Assembly: GCA_016180855.1 (NCBI GenBank)
Contig: JACPAL010000005.1
Span: 1 to 52,904 of the forward strand
DNA: 52,904 nt
DNA from: Deltaproteobacteria bacterium
Lineage (GTDB): Bacteria; UBA10199; JACPAL01
Reading direction: 5' to 3'
Below, piece after piece: positions 1 to 7,650 of the stretch (the first letter of the stretch is position 1; every line of letters begins with the position of its first letter). Made by a program: the position numbers and the translations under genes. Below the pieces are notes generated by a model. It did no database searches. It saw only the letters and a program-made list of their open reading frames with translations, and was not told the DNA's origin.

Positions 1-217
1 CCGTCTCCGTCGTTGCGTTCTTGGTCGTGAGGGATGAGATGCTCAAGGCGGAGGAGGACGGTAGTGTGACTGTCGTACTCACATCGATACCGGAGGCACT
101 TGAGGCACTCTCTGAGGTTGAGTTTGCTTCGTCGGCATCACCGCACCCACCAATGCCAAAACCAACGAGCAGAACCGACACCCCCAACGTAACAAGAGAG
201 AAAAAGTGTCTCTTCAT
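1..217 (-). CDS. lipoprotein of unknown function, partial (N-terminus only)
   Basis: The reverse strand has an ATG at 217 preceded by a purine-rich ribosome binding site (AGGGGGAG), and the frame stays open to the window edge, so 72 codons are seen. The product starts with a lysine/arginine n-region and a hydrophobic stretch ending in a lipobox (GIGGC, Cys at residue 25). A Ser/Thr/Ala-rich linker follows, which fits a lipoprotein sent to the cell envelope. No functional domain is visible in this part. It is divergent from the sensor kinase gene at 593, so the 375-bp spacer may control both. The lipid anchor is fairly sure; the function is unknown. Confidence 0.7.
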   Translation of the reverse strand, partial: MKRHFFSLVTLGVSVLLVGFGIGGCGDADEANSTSESASSASGIDVSTTVTLPSSSALSISSLTTKNATTET

Positions 218-369
218 ACTCCCCCTGTTTCTTCTGATCTGGTCTCCCCCATCAAACGAAGCAATCCGGATGCCAGGGGCCTCTATTCTTATCCCCATAA
301 AATCAATCAGAAAATTGATGGGTAAGAAAAGAAAATGGGTGGAAATGAACCCGATGGGTGTTAGATTGT

Positions 370-464
370 TGACGGTCACTAGAGCGGGCGTTCGTCACCC
401 GCTCTCGTGTACAAATAAATATGACAGTCACATTAACGGGCTTAAATCGACTGTCACATTTACG
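370..464. promoter_or_regulatory. cluster of three TGACNGTCAC operator-like motifs in a divergent spacer
   Basis: The 375-bp spacer between the lipoprotein (minus) and the kinase (plus) holds three similar motifs: TGACGGTCAC at 370-379, TGACAGTCAC at 422-431 and CGACTGTCAC at 448-457. The last two sit in a longer direct repeat (423-438 and 449-464, 14 of 16 bases alike). Spacings are 52 and 26 bp, both multiples of 26. The core TGAC-N-GTCA is palindromic, as expected for a dimeric regulator. No convincing sigma-54 or sigma-70 promoter was found in the rest of the spacer. That a regulator binds here is inference. Confidence 0.4.
378..408. other. stem-loop in the divergent spacer
   Basis: AGAGCGGG at 381-388 pairs perfectly with CCCGCTCT at 398-405 across a 9-nt loop. 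After one mismatch the stem gains three more pairs (CAC/GTG). No T-run follows on either strand, so it does not look like an intrinsic terminator. It lies just after the first TGACNGTCA motif and could be a regulatory hairpin. Confidence 0.35.
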
Positions 465-592
465 AAGACTGGTTGCTTTTTTATCATTTTGAGAATTTGA
501 TTGTTGCCATTGATAATCTAACGTGGTATTTTTCTACCCGTTCTGTAACTCATTTATTTGAGACCGTTTTTAACCGACTTCAAGGGGGATAA

Positions 593-1768
593 GTGGGGCG
601 GCTTCATTCAGAGGGTAAAATTCCGGAAAAGATTGATGATTTGAGGGCACTTTTTGAGATTGTCGAGAGGGGAAAAATTACCTGGGAGGCGACTTTTGAT
701 GCGATCCTCGATCCTGTTCTGATCATCAACAAAAACTACCAGATAGAGAGGGCTAATCTTGCTGCTGCCGACCGATCAGGTCTTTCCGTCCGCGAAATGG
801 TCGGGAAACGTTGCTACGAAGTCTTTGCAGAGCGTCAAGATATCTGTCCCCGGTGCCCCTTACAAAAGACGATCTCTTCTCGGGCTCCCCACATGGTTGA
901 TATTGACCGTTTGAGGAGAAGTTCGGATTTTCAGGTTAATTCCTATCCGTTGTCTCTTGATGCAGAGGAGCCATCGGTTGTCCATCACTACCGTGATGTG
1001 ACTGGAGAGAAGATGCTCCAGAAAAAATTGATTCAGAGTGAAAAGATGGCGGCGATCGGCATGCTTTCCGGTGGTATTGCCCATGAAATCAATAACCCTT
1101 TGGGCGGTATTCTCGCCTTTGCTCAGCTTTTGCAATCAGAACTCCCCCCCGATAGTCCGACTCAGGAAGACGTAAAGGAGATTCAGGAGGCGGCGCTCCG
1201 ATGCAAAAAGATTGTCGCCGATCTTTTAGCGTTTGCGCGGCCGGCCACGGCGATTGAGAAAAGCCCCCATAATCTTAGTCAGCTTGTTGAGAGGGTCCTC
1301 CCGCTCCTCCGGCTTAACCTGAAAACGAAGGGGATTAGCATCAGGACAGATTATGACAAAAACCTTCCCCCCGTCTGGGGGGAGGGGAACCGGCTCCAGC
1401 AAGTCTTTCTGAATCTCATTCAAAATGCCGCAGAATCGATGAAAAATGGGGGAGAGGTGCTTGTTCGGACGGAACTGAGCGCCGATCGTTCGGAAGGTTA
1501 TGTGGAGGTGAGGGATGCCGGTCATGGGATTAGTCCGGAGAACATGGCCCGTATTTTTGATCCATTTTTCACAACCAAGGGAATTCATGGCACCGGCCTG
1601 GGACTCGCAATATGCGATTCAATTATCAATGATCATCATGGTCGAATTGAGGTCAAAAGCGAAATAGGTCAAGGGAGTCTGTTCCGTGTCATTCTCCCGA
1701 TTTATAGCAGAGAGGCCGAGACAACAGAGGAGATTTATGCCCCAGTCCGTACTCATCGTGGAAGATGA
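593..1768 (+). CDS. PAS-domain sensor histidine kinase (NtrB-like)
   Basis: A 391-aa kinase with GTG start at 593 after AAGGGGGA. A PAS-like sensor spans roughly residues 30-140 and contains a CPRCP motif (Cys85, Cys88) that could bind a metal or sense redox state. The HisKA H-box GIAHEINNPL carries the phospho-accepting His164. The HATPase domain shows the N-box (NLIQNAAES), G1 (DAGHGI), F-box (FDPFF) and G2 (GTGLGL). There is no transmembrane segment, so it should act in the cytoplasm. Its 3' end overlaps the next gene by 32 nt, which ties it to that response regulator. The kinase call is secure; the signal is unknown. Confidence 0.93.
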   Translation: MGRLHSEGKIPEKIDDLRALFEIVERGKITWEATFDAILDPVLIINKNYQIERANLAAADRSGLSVREMVGKRCYEVFAERQDICPRCPLQKTISSRAPHMVDIDRLRRSSDFQVNSYPLSLDAEEPSVVHHYRDVTGEKMLQKKLIQSEKMAAIGMLSGGIAHEINNPLGGILAFAQLLQSELPPDSPTQEDVKEIQEAALRCKKIVADLLAFARPATAIEKSPHNLSQLVERVLPLLRLNLKTKGISIRTDYDKNLPPVWGEGNRLQQVFLNLIQNAAESMKNGGEVLVRTELSADRSEGYVEVRDAGHGISPENMARIFDPFFTTKGIHGTGLGLAICDSIINDHHGRIEVKSEIGQGSLFRVILPIYSREAETTEEIYAPVRTHRGR

Positions 1769-3137
1769 ACCGGTTCTCCAGAAGGCGTTGGTTCGTTTTT
1801 TCGAAAAGAGATCCTATGAAGTAACAGCGGGTTCCAATGGGCAGGACGGTTTGGCTTTTCTGGAGAAAAAACCATTTGATCTCCTGCTCGCCGATCTGAT
1901 GCTGCCCGATATTTCCGGGATTGACCTGATCCGTCGTGGCCGTGAAATCCAGCCTTCGCTCGTTTCCCTCGTCATGACCGGCTACGGGACGATTGCGTCG
2001 GCTGTGGAGGCGATCAAGGCCGGCGCCTTCCATTACATTACCAAACCGTTTGAGTTAGAAGATCTTTACTCGCTTGTGACCAAGGCGCTCGAACTTCGGT
2101 ATCTAAGGCAGGAGAACAAGGCGTTGAGACAGGAATTGAAAAAAAAGTTTCTTCCGGAGAACATCATTGGGAAAAGCAAAAAAATGCAGGAGATCTTCAC
2201 CCTTTTGCGGAGGGTTTCGGAGAGCGACAGCACGGTTCTGATCCTGGGTGAAAGTGGCACCGGAAAGGAGCTACTGGCCAAGGCGATTCATTACAGTTCC
2301 CGACGGTCCGACCGTCCGCTGGTGACGATCAATTGTGCCGCTATCCCTGAGACGCTTCTTGAGAGCGAACTGTTTGGTCACGTCAAGGGGGCTTTTACAG
2401 GGGCGATCCAGACCCATCAGGGGCGTTTTGAGGAGGCGAACGGGGGGACGGTTTTTTTGGATGAAATTGGGGACATGAGTCCGCGACTTCAGGTGAAGGT
2501 TTTGCGTGTTCTCCAGGATCACCGTTTTGAACCGGTTGGCTCCAACAAGACTCGTGAGGTCGATGTCCGGATTATTACCGCTACGAACAGGGACCTTGTT
2601 CAAGCGGTCAAGGAGGGGACCTTTCGGGAGGATCTTTTTTATCGATTGAATGTTATTCCGATAACCCTGCCTCCCTTAAGGGAGCGGAAGAGTGATATCC
2701 CGCTGTTGATTCATCATTTTTTAAACAAGATTAATGGAGAGAACAAAAAGAATATTGCTGGTTTTGAGTCGGAGGCAATGGACTGCCTGATGGAGTATGC
2801 CTGGCCTGGTAATGTTCGCGAATTGGAGAATCTGGTTGAACGACTGACGATCCTGAAGGGGGAGGGATGGATCAGGGTAGTCGATCTTCTCCCCCATCTC
2901 AGGAGTGAAAAAAGGCCGGAAGAGATGTTCCACTCCCTCTGTTTGCCGGAGGGCGGTGTTTCGATTCGTGCCTTAATGGATGACTTTGAAACTTTGCTTA
3001 TCCGCAAGGCGTTGGACAAGTGCGGTGGGAACAAGAACAAGGCGGCCGCTCTTCTGCAAATGAACCGGACAACACTTGTTGAGAAGATCAAGCGGTATGA
3101 ACTCATACTTTCGGGAGAAGGGCTTAAGGAGGGCTGA
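1737..3137 (+). CDS. NtrC-family sigma-54-dependent response regulator
   Basis: I place the start at ATG 1737 (MPQSVLIVEDE), where the receiver domain begins and GAGGAG lies just upstream; an open frame further upstream only overlaps the kinase. The 466-aa product has a receiver with phospho-acceptor Asp53 and the conserved TKP lysine. An AAA+ sigma-54 activator domain follows, with Walker A GESGTGKE (171-178), intact GAFTGA (218-223) and Walker B GGTVFLDEIGD. A Fis-type helix-turn-helix near 425-455 ends the protein. It is the natural partner of the kinase at 593 and the first of three such regulators in a row. Confidence 0.93.
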   Translation: MPQSVLIVEDEPVLQKALVRFFEKRSYEVTAGSNGQDGLAFLEKKPFDLLLADLMLPDISGIDLIRRGREIQPSLVSLVMTGYGTIASAVEAIKAGAFHYITKPFELEDLYSLVTKALELRYLRQENKALRQELKKKFLPENIIGKSKKMQEIFTLLRRVSESDSTVLILGESGTGKELLAKAIHYSSRRSDRPLVTINCAAIPETLLESELFGHVKGAFTGAIQTHQGRFEEANGGTVFLDEIGDMSPRLQVKVLRVLQDHRFEPVGSNKTREVDVRIITATNRDLVQAVKEGTFREDLFYRLNVIPITLPPLRERKSDIPLLIHHFLNKINGENKKNIAGFESEAMDCLMEYAWPGNVRELENLVERLTILKGEGWIRVVDLLPHLRSEKRPEEMFHSLCLPEGGVSIRALMDDFETLLIRKALDKCGGNKNKAAALLQMNRTTLVEKIKRYELILSGEGLKEG

Positions 3138-3139
3138 GC

Positions 3140-4570
3140 ATGGAGGAGAGAGGGGAAATTCTTCTGGTGGACGATGAGGAGTCTCTGATTCATGCCTTCG
3201 AGAAGCTGGCTCGTCGCAACCAGTTTCGCTTAAGTGTCGCAAGGAACGGTCTTGATGCGCTTGAAAAGCTTGCAAGCAATACGGTCAGTGTGGTCCTGCT
3301 GGATCTCAACTCGTCCGGTCTCGACGGGTTGCAGATCCTTGATTATATCAAAAAGAACCATTTGTCGACGGAGGTGATCATGATGACCGGCCGTGGCTCC
3401 ATTGAGACGGCCGTCTCCTCTCTAAAGAGCGGCGCCTATGATTACCTCCTGAAACCGTTTGATGATCTGGATCATGTGGTGAACACACTGATCAAGGCCC
3501 AGGAAAAGGCAGAACTGGTGCGGCGCCTAAAGACATTTGAAACAGCCGAATCTTCGGAAAATGGATTTGATACACTGGTCGGCCAAAGTCAGAAGATGAA
3601 AGATGTTTTTGACCTGGTGGTGAGTGTTGCTCCCAGCGAGTCAACTGTCCTGATTATGGGTGAGAGCGGAACCGGGAAGGAACTGGTGGCCCGATCAATT
3701 CACAAGAGAAGCTTCCGAAAAGAACGCCCTTTTATTGTAGTCAACTGTGCCGCCCTTCCGGAAACGCTTTTGGAGAGTGAACTTTTTGGCCATGCGAAGG
3801 GATCTTTTACAGGAGCGGTTGCCGACACAAAGGGACTTTTTGAAGAAGCAGATCATGGGACTCTTTTTCTTGATGAAATCGGCGAGATCCCTCCCTCGAT
3901 GCAGGTCAAGCTGCTCCGTGTCCTCCAGGATGGTGAAATCCGGCGGGTTGGAGGATCGGAGGTCAAGCACGTTGACGTGAGAATCCTTTCGGCAACGAAC
4001 AAGGATCTTTACCAGAAGGTGAAGCAGGGGAGTTTTCGGGAGGATCTCTTTTACCGATTGAATGTGATTACCCTCTATCTTCCGTCCCTCCGGGACAAGA
4101 AAGAAGATATCCCTCTGATGGCCTACCACTTTATGAAGAAGTATGTCGCTAAAATGGGCAAGAAGGTCGGTCAGATCTCTCTGGATGCGATGCAGGCGTT
4201 GCAGGCTTATGACTGGCCTGGGAACGTTCGGGAACTGGAGAATGTCATTGAACGGGCGGTTGTACTGACGGAGGGAGACGGCATTTCGGCGAGGGATCTG
4301 CCTTCCAAGCTTCTCGGAGAGGTTTTTTATGCGCCGGATCCAAAGCACAATGGGGAGGAGGACATTTTACGGCTTCCCTACCACAAGGCCAAGGAGAGGA
4401 CGATCCATCTTTTTAACCGCTCCTACGTCTCCCAGTTGCTGCGTTATGCGGAGGGAAATATTTCTATTGCATCGGTCCAGGCCGGCATGGATCGGAGCAA
4501 CTTTAAAAAAATTATCAAGAAGTGTGAGGTTAGTGTTAGGGAATTCAAAAGAGGAAGGGAGAAGCGATGA
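3140..4570 (+). CDS. NtrC-family sigma-54-dependent response regulator, second copy
   Basis: It begins 2 nt after the previous stop and is co-directional. The 476-aa protein has a receiver with acidic pocket DDE (11-13), predicted phospho-Asp55 and a conserved Lys in LKPF. The AAA+ domain has Walker A GESGTGK (174-180) and Walker B FLDEIGE. The sigma-54 contact loop reads GSFTGA (221-226) instead of GAFTGA, a one-residue change at the second position. A Fis-like helix-turn-helix is at the C-terminus. It is probably phosphorylated by the upstream kinase or by an unlinked one. Its targets are not apparent. Confidence 0.92.
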   Translation: MEERGEILLVDDEESLIHAFEKLARRNQFRLSVARNGLDALEKLASNTVSVVLLDLNSSGLDGLQILDYIKKNHLSTEVIMMTGRGSIETAVSSLKSGAYDYLLKPFDDLDHVVNTLIKAQEKAELVRRLKTFETAESSENGFDTLVGQSQKMKDVFDLVVSVAPSESTVLIMGESGTGKELVARSIHKRSFRKERPFIVVNCAALPETLLESELFGHAKGSFTGAVADTKGLFEEADHGTLFLDEIGEIPPSMQVKLLRVLQDGEIRRVGGSEVKHVDVRILSATNKDLYQKVKQGSFREDLFYRLNVITLYLPSLRDKKEDIPLMAYHFMKKYVAKMGKKVGQISLDAMQALQAYDWPGNVRELENVIERAVVLTEGDGISARDLPSKLLGEVFYAPDPKHNGEEDILRLPYHKAKERTIHLFNRSYVSQLLRYAEGNISIASVQAGMDRSNFKKIIKKCEVSVREFKRGREKR

Positions 4571-5946
4571 CGGGAAAAGTCCTTTTAATTGGGTTTCTTG
4601 AGAAGCCGGACAAGAAGGTAGGCAGCTTTTTGTCCAAGGAAGGATGGGAACTTGTAGAGGAGACACCGGTAGCGATTCTTGGTACAAAACCGGTTCCCTC
4701 CGTGGACGTGGCCCTTCTTTCGTTTGGAAACGAAGAGGTGGATGGGGCGACACAGGCGATTCAAAAACTCCGGTCGGGTGCCCAGGAGATTCCTGTTGTT
4801 TGTCTGACGCGCCTCTCTCATGTGGATCAGGCCGTCATGATCATGAAGAGCGGTGCCTTTGATTGTCTTCAGACGCCGGTTGATATGGGAAAGCTCAGTA
4901 CCGTTCTCAAGAACGCAGCCCAAACGGCCCGCCTCAAGAAAAAGGTGCTTCTTCTCGAGAGCCAGGTCGGATGGGAAGGAAAGTTTGATGATATGGTCGG
5001 CGTTTCTCCGCAGATCCGCGAGATTTTCCAGATGGTCCATACCGTTGCAAAAAGTAATGCGACTGCCTTGATCCTCGGAGAGAGCGGAACCGGGAAAGAG
5101 TTGGTGGCACGGGCGATTCATCGCCACTCGGAACGGTCCAAAAACAAATTTATTGATATCAACTGTGCGGCGATCCCCAGAGAGCTCCTGGAAAACGAGC
5201 TTTTTGGGCACGAACGGGGGGCCTTCACGGGGGCGGACCGTCTTTATGTCGGGAGTTGTGAACGGGCTCATGGTGGAACCCTCTTTCTGGATGAGGTGAG
5301 TGAAATGGACCCATCACTTCAGGTCAAGTTGCTGCGTGTCCTTCAGGAGAGGAGTTTTGTCCGGATTGGCGGAAACCAGAATATTCAGGTCGATATCCGG
5401 GTGATTGCTGCGACCAACAAAAACCTGAAGTCCGAGGTGGAAAAGGGGGCGTTTCGGGAGGATCTTTATTATCGGCTCAATGTCGTCCCGATCATCCTCC
5501 CCCCCTTGCGGGCGCGACGTGAAGACATACCGGTTTTGGCGCAATTTTTCCTTGAGAAGTACGCCAAGGAGAACAGAAAATCATTTAAGGGTTTTACCCC
5601 TGAGGCGATGGAGTGCTTCGTTAATTATGACTGGCCCGGGAATGTGCGGGAGCTCGAGAATAATATTGAGCGCATTGTCGTATTGCATGATGAGCCGAGG
5701 GTGAAACCGGCCCATCTGCCCCGCTTTATATTGAGTGTGGAGAAAAAGGGGGGGCAGGAGCTTGGTGCCTGGGATGCCAATGGGTATCAAAAAATTCTCC
5801 CCCTCCATCTGGTGGAACAGTACGCAATTGAGTCTGCGATTGAACGTTGTCGCGGAGATCTGCTTGCTGCCGCACGCAAACTGGGGATTGGTCAGGCGAC
5901 GATGTATCGAAAAGTGAAACGATACGGTATCAAAATGGCGAGCTAG
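4567..5946 (+). CDS. sigma-54-dependent activator with degenerate receiver domain
   Basis: It overlaps the preceding gene by 4 nt (ATGA). The 459-aa product keeps an intact AAA+ domain (GESGTGKE, GAFTGA, FLDEVSEMD) and a Fis-type helix-turn-helix. The N-terminal 120 residues have the length and pattern of a receiver, but the acidic pocket is missing, the acceptor position reads LLSFGNE without Asp, and the usual KP motif is TP. It is therefore likely a pseudo-receiver controlled by something other than phosphorylation. Third regulator of the operon; no obvious terminator follows. Confidence 0.9.
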   Translation: MTGKVLLIGFLEKPDKKVGSFLSKEGWELVEETPVAILGTKPVPSVDVALLSFGNEEVDGATQAIQKLRSGAQEIPVVCLTRLSHVDQAVMIMKSGAFDCLQTPVDMGKLSTVLKNAAQTARLKKKVLLLESQVGWEGKFDDMVGVSPQIREIFQMVHTVAKSNATALILGESGTGKELVARAIHRHSERSKNKFIDINCAAIPRELLENELFGHERGAFTGADRLYVGSCERAHGGTLFLDEVSEMDPSLQVKLLRVLQERSFVRIGGNQNIQVDIRVIAATNKNLKSEVEKGAFREDLYYRLNVVPIILPPLRARREDIPVLAQFFLEKYAKENRKSFKGFTPEAMECFVNYDWPGNVRELENNIERIVVLHDEPRVKPAHLPRFILSVEKKGGQELGAWDANGYQKILPLHLVEQYAIESAIERCRGDLLAAARKLGIGQATMYRKVKRYGIKMAS

Positions 5947-5974
5947 TGTAATATCCCATAAATTCCTTTACGCT

Positions 5975-6045
5975 TCGTTGCCCACTCGTTCGTGATCCTC
6001 ACGTACATTCAAGTACGCTCCGGTCGCTCGTTTGTGGGTACGAGG
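5975..6045. repeat. interspersed palindromic repeat, CGTAC-N6-GTACG core
   Basis: A GC-rich element between the regulator operon and a decayed gene. The core CGTAC (6002-6006) / GTACG (6013-6017) is flanked by an outer pair CCCAC (5981-5985) / GTGGG (6034-6038). The same core, on the other strand, lies inside the repeat at 32488-32628, so they appear related. Nothing coding is seen in it. Confidence 0.55.
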
Positions 6046-6068
6046 CCTATTATCCAATTTTTGACACA

Positions 6069-6420
6069 TTAAAATTCACCCTTAAACTTCCAGGATATGG
6101 TTTTCTTGCATTTCTACTCTATCTTTGGTTCCTGGGCCGGCAGATCCGTGGCCGTTCTTCCTCACACAAGACGCTTCTTACATTTGCAACCTATCATCAG
6201 AAAAGAGATAGTTCGTCATAAAAGATCACGTTCCTATTATGCCTACACGGAGCTACAGCGTGATCCTGGGGGGCAAGGGATCAGGAGCCCTGTAGAAGCG
6301 GAGATACGAATTAGCCGAGCTGAATACGACTCTATCCAGCCCCACCAGAGCCGAATAATCCTTGTTACCAAGCCAGGTTGGTTGGGACAGGAGTGGTTGG
6401 TCTCTTATAGAATAGAGTGA
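6069..6420 (+). pseudogene. decayed small membrane protein gene (frameshifted, no start)
   Basis: Two frames must be joined to make a sensible protein. From about 6069 one frame reads a transmembrane segment with a positive exit (FLAFLLYLWFLGRQIRGR) and stops at 6219-6221. The +1 frame then continues with an extracytoplasmic-looking part (SYYAYTELQ ... ISRAEYDSI ... KPGWLGQEWLVSYRIE) to a stop at 6418-6420. No ATG or GTG with a ribosome site exists in the first frame, which runs back into the repeat at 5975-6045. A 107-aa open frame (6097-6420) covers only the second part with an implausible N-terminus. I infer 5' loss plus a frameshift near 6200-6220. The family is not identified. Confidence 0.5.
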
Positions 6421-6465
6421 GATTTTACCAACAACTCATTGTGACGGGACCCGAACAAGGGGTCA

Positions 6466-7650
6466 GTGATCACTTTTAATCCATTTGCGCCCGTCCGAAA
6501 TGGGTCTCTCCAAACGCCTTCTGGGGAAGGGTTGGGAAGGGATAAATGGATTGATCGGTTTGAGATTGTTGATTCTTCCCACCGTCAGCTGTTTTGGTGG
6601 ACGGCCGGTATTTCTACCCTGGCCTTTTCTGCTGCTGTTCTACGCCTGGGTCATGTCCCTTCTCGTTTTTACTATGGAGTGACGTACCGAGTTCCAAAAG
6701 GTCGATTGGGACAACCGATGAGGCTTCTTGATTCAGATTGGATCTTAAAGGTTGAGCAGGTAGAGCCAGGCCTTTGCAGCATTACCTCTGCGGTTCCAGC
6801 AAACAAACGACAACCGTTTGTAGAACTTAAACAGGTTCAGGCAGGTAAATTGGGGACGGAAGAGGTTGTTGGCAAGGTAGGGTCAGCCAGAATTTGGCTG
6901 GCGGATGATCGGGGTGTCATGTTTTCCATCCTGGATGCCCATCTGGATCAGCCTGTTTATACTTATATCGCCCCGGGAAGCGCCGCACACCGCCTCTTGA
7001 TGGACAACAGGCACCTCTGGGAGGGACAGGGGGCAGCGATTAAAAACATGAGTGTTGTCCATCTGGCCGCAAACGTTTTCGCGTCTCATCAGGAGAGATT
7101 GTTTGAGGCCGCAGCGAAGGGAGGGACATTGACACTCCCTGTCTATAAAACCCAGGGGCCGTGGGGACATCCTCTAACACATATTTTTCGATGGCGTTAT
7201 GGACAGGGGAGGTCTGTCTATTTCATTCAGGAATTGGGGGAAGACCAAAAACTCTATACAACAACGCTGATCCCCGATGAGATTTACCTGACTCGTCCTG
7301 AGGAGAAGTGGCTTAAACTGACCTATGCACAAATAACCTCCGATTCAAAGTTTCCCTGGAATGCCTCCCTGTTGGTGCATGAGGAGTCAACCTTGGGAAA
7401 GGCGTTGCTTGCGTTACAGGCCCGGTGGGTTCATGAAGAGAAGGGTGTTTACTACCTTTCTCCGAGTGTCTTCGGGGAGGCGGTAAAGGTTTTTGAGGCA
7501 CAGTCTTCCGAAGTGATTCAATTTTATCGTAAGGCCGCCTTGGATAAGATCGGGCAACTTTCCTTAGATCCTCTAGCAAAAAATGCCAGCACGGAGGAGA
7601 TGATTCGCTGGGCCCTGTTTGATGTAAAACCGCCCCGCAGAAGAGCGTGA
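6466..7650 (+). CDS. uncharacterised protein with N-terminal hydrophobic segment
   Basis: A 394-aa frame from GTG 6466, with AAGGGG close upstream. One hydrophobic stretch (about residues 43-60) is followed by a soluble region rich in aromatic and charged residues that I cannot assign. The last codons overlap folC by 4 nt (GTGA), so it is probably cotranscribed with it. The N-terminus is doubtful. An overlapping frame (about 6500-6682) encodes a Leu-rich membrane-like segment and ends in a TGA that overlaps an in-frame GTG of this gene at 6679. The real product may start at 6679, or a frameshift may join the two frames. The part after about 6680 is the secure portion. Confidence 0.5.
   Translation: MITFNPFAPVRNGSLQTPSGEGLGRDKWIDRFEIVDSSHRQLFWWTAGISTLAFSAAVLRLGHVPSRFYYGVTYRVPKGRLGQPMRLLDSDWILKVEQVEPGLCSITSAVPANKRQPFVELKQVQAGKLGTEEVVGKVGSARIWLADDRGVMFSILDAHLDQPVYTYIAPGSAAHRLLMDNRHLWEGQGAAIKNMSVVHLAANVFASHQERLFEAAAKGGTLTLPVYKTQGPWGHPLTHIFRWRYGQGRSVYFIQELGEDQKLYTTTLIPDEIYLTRPEEKWLKLTYAQITSDSKFPWNASLLVHEESTLGKALLALQARWVHEEKGVYYLSPSVFGEAVKVFEAQSSEVIQFYRKAALDKIGQLSLDPLAKNASTEEMIRWALFDVKPPRRRA

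Noticed and set aside
21-500. Long plus-strand open frame at the window start
   Set aside because: Composition is unlike a protein, it has no ribosome site, and it covers the start of the minus-strand lipoprotein plus the regulatory spacer.
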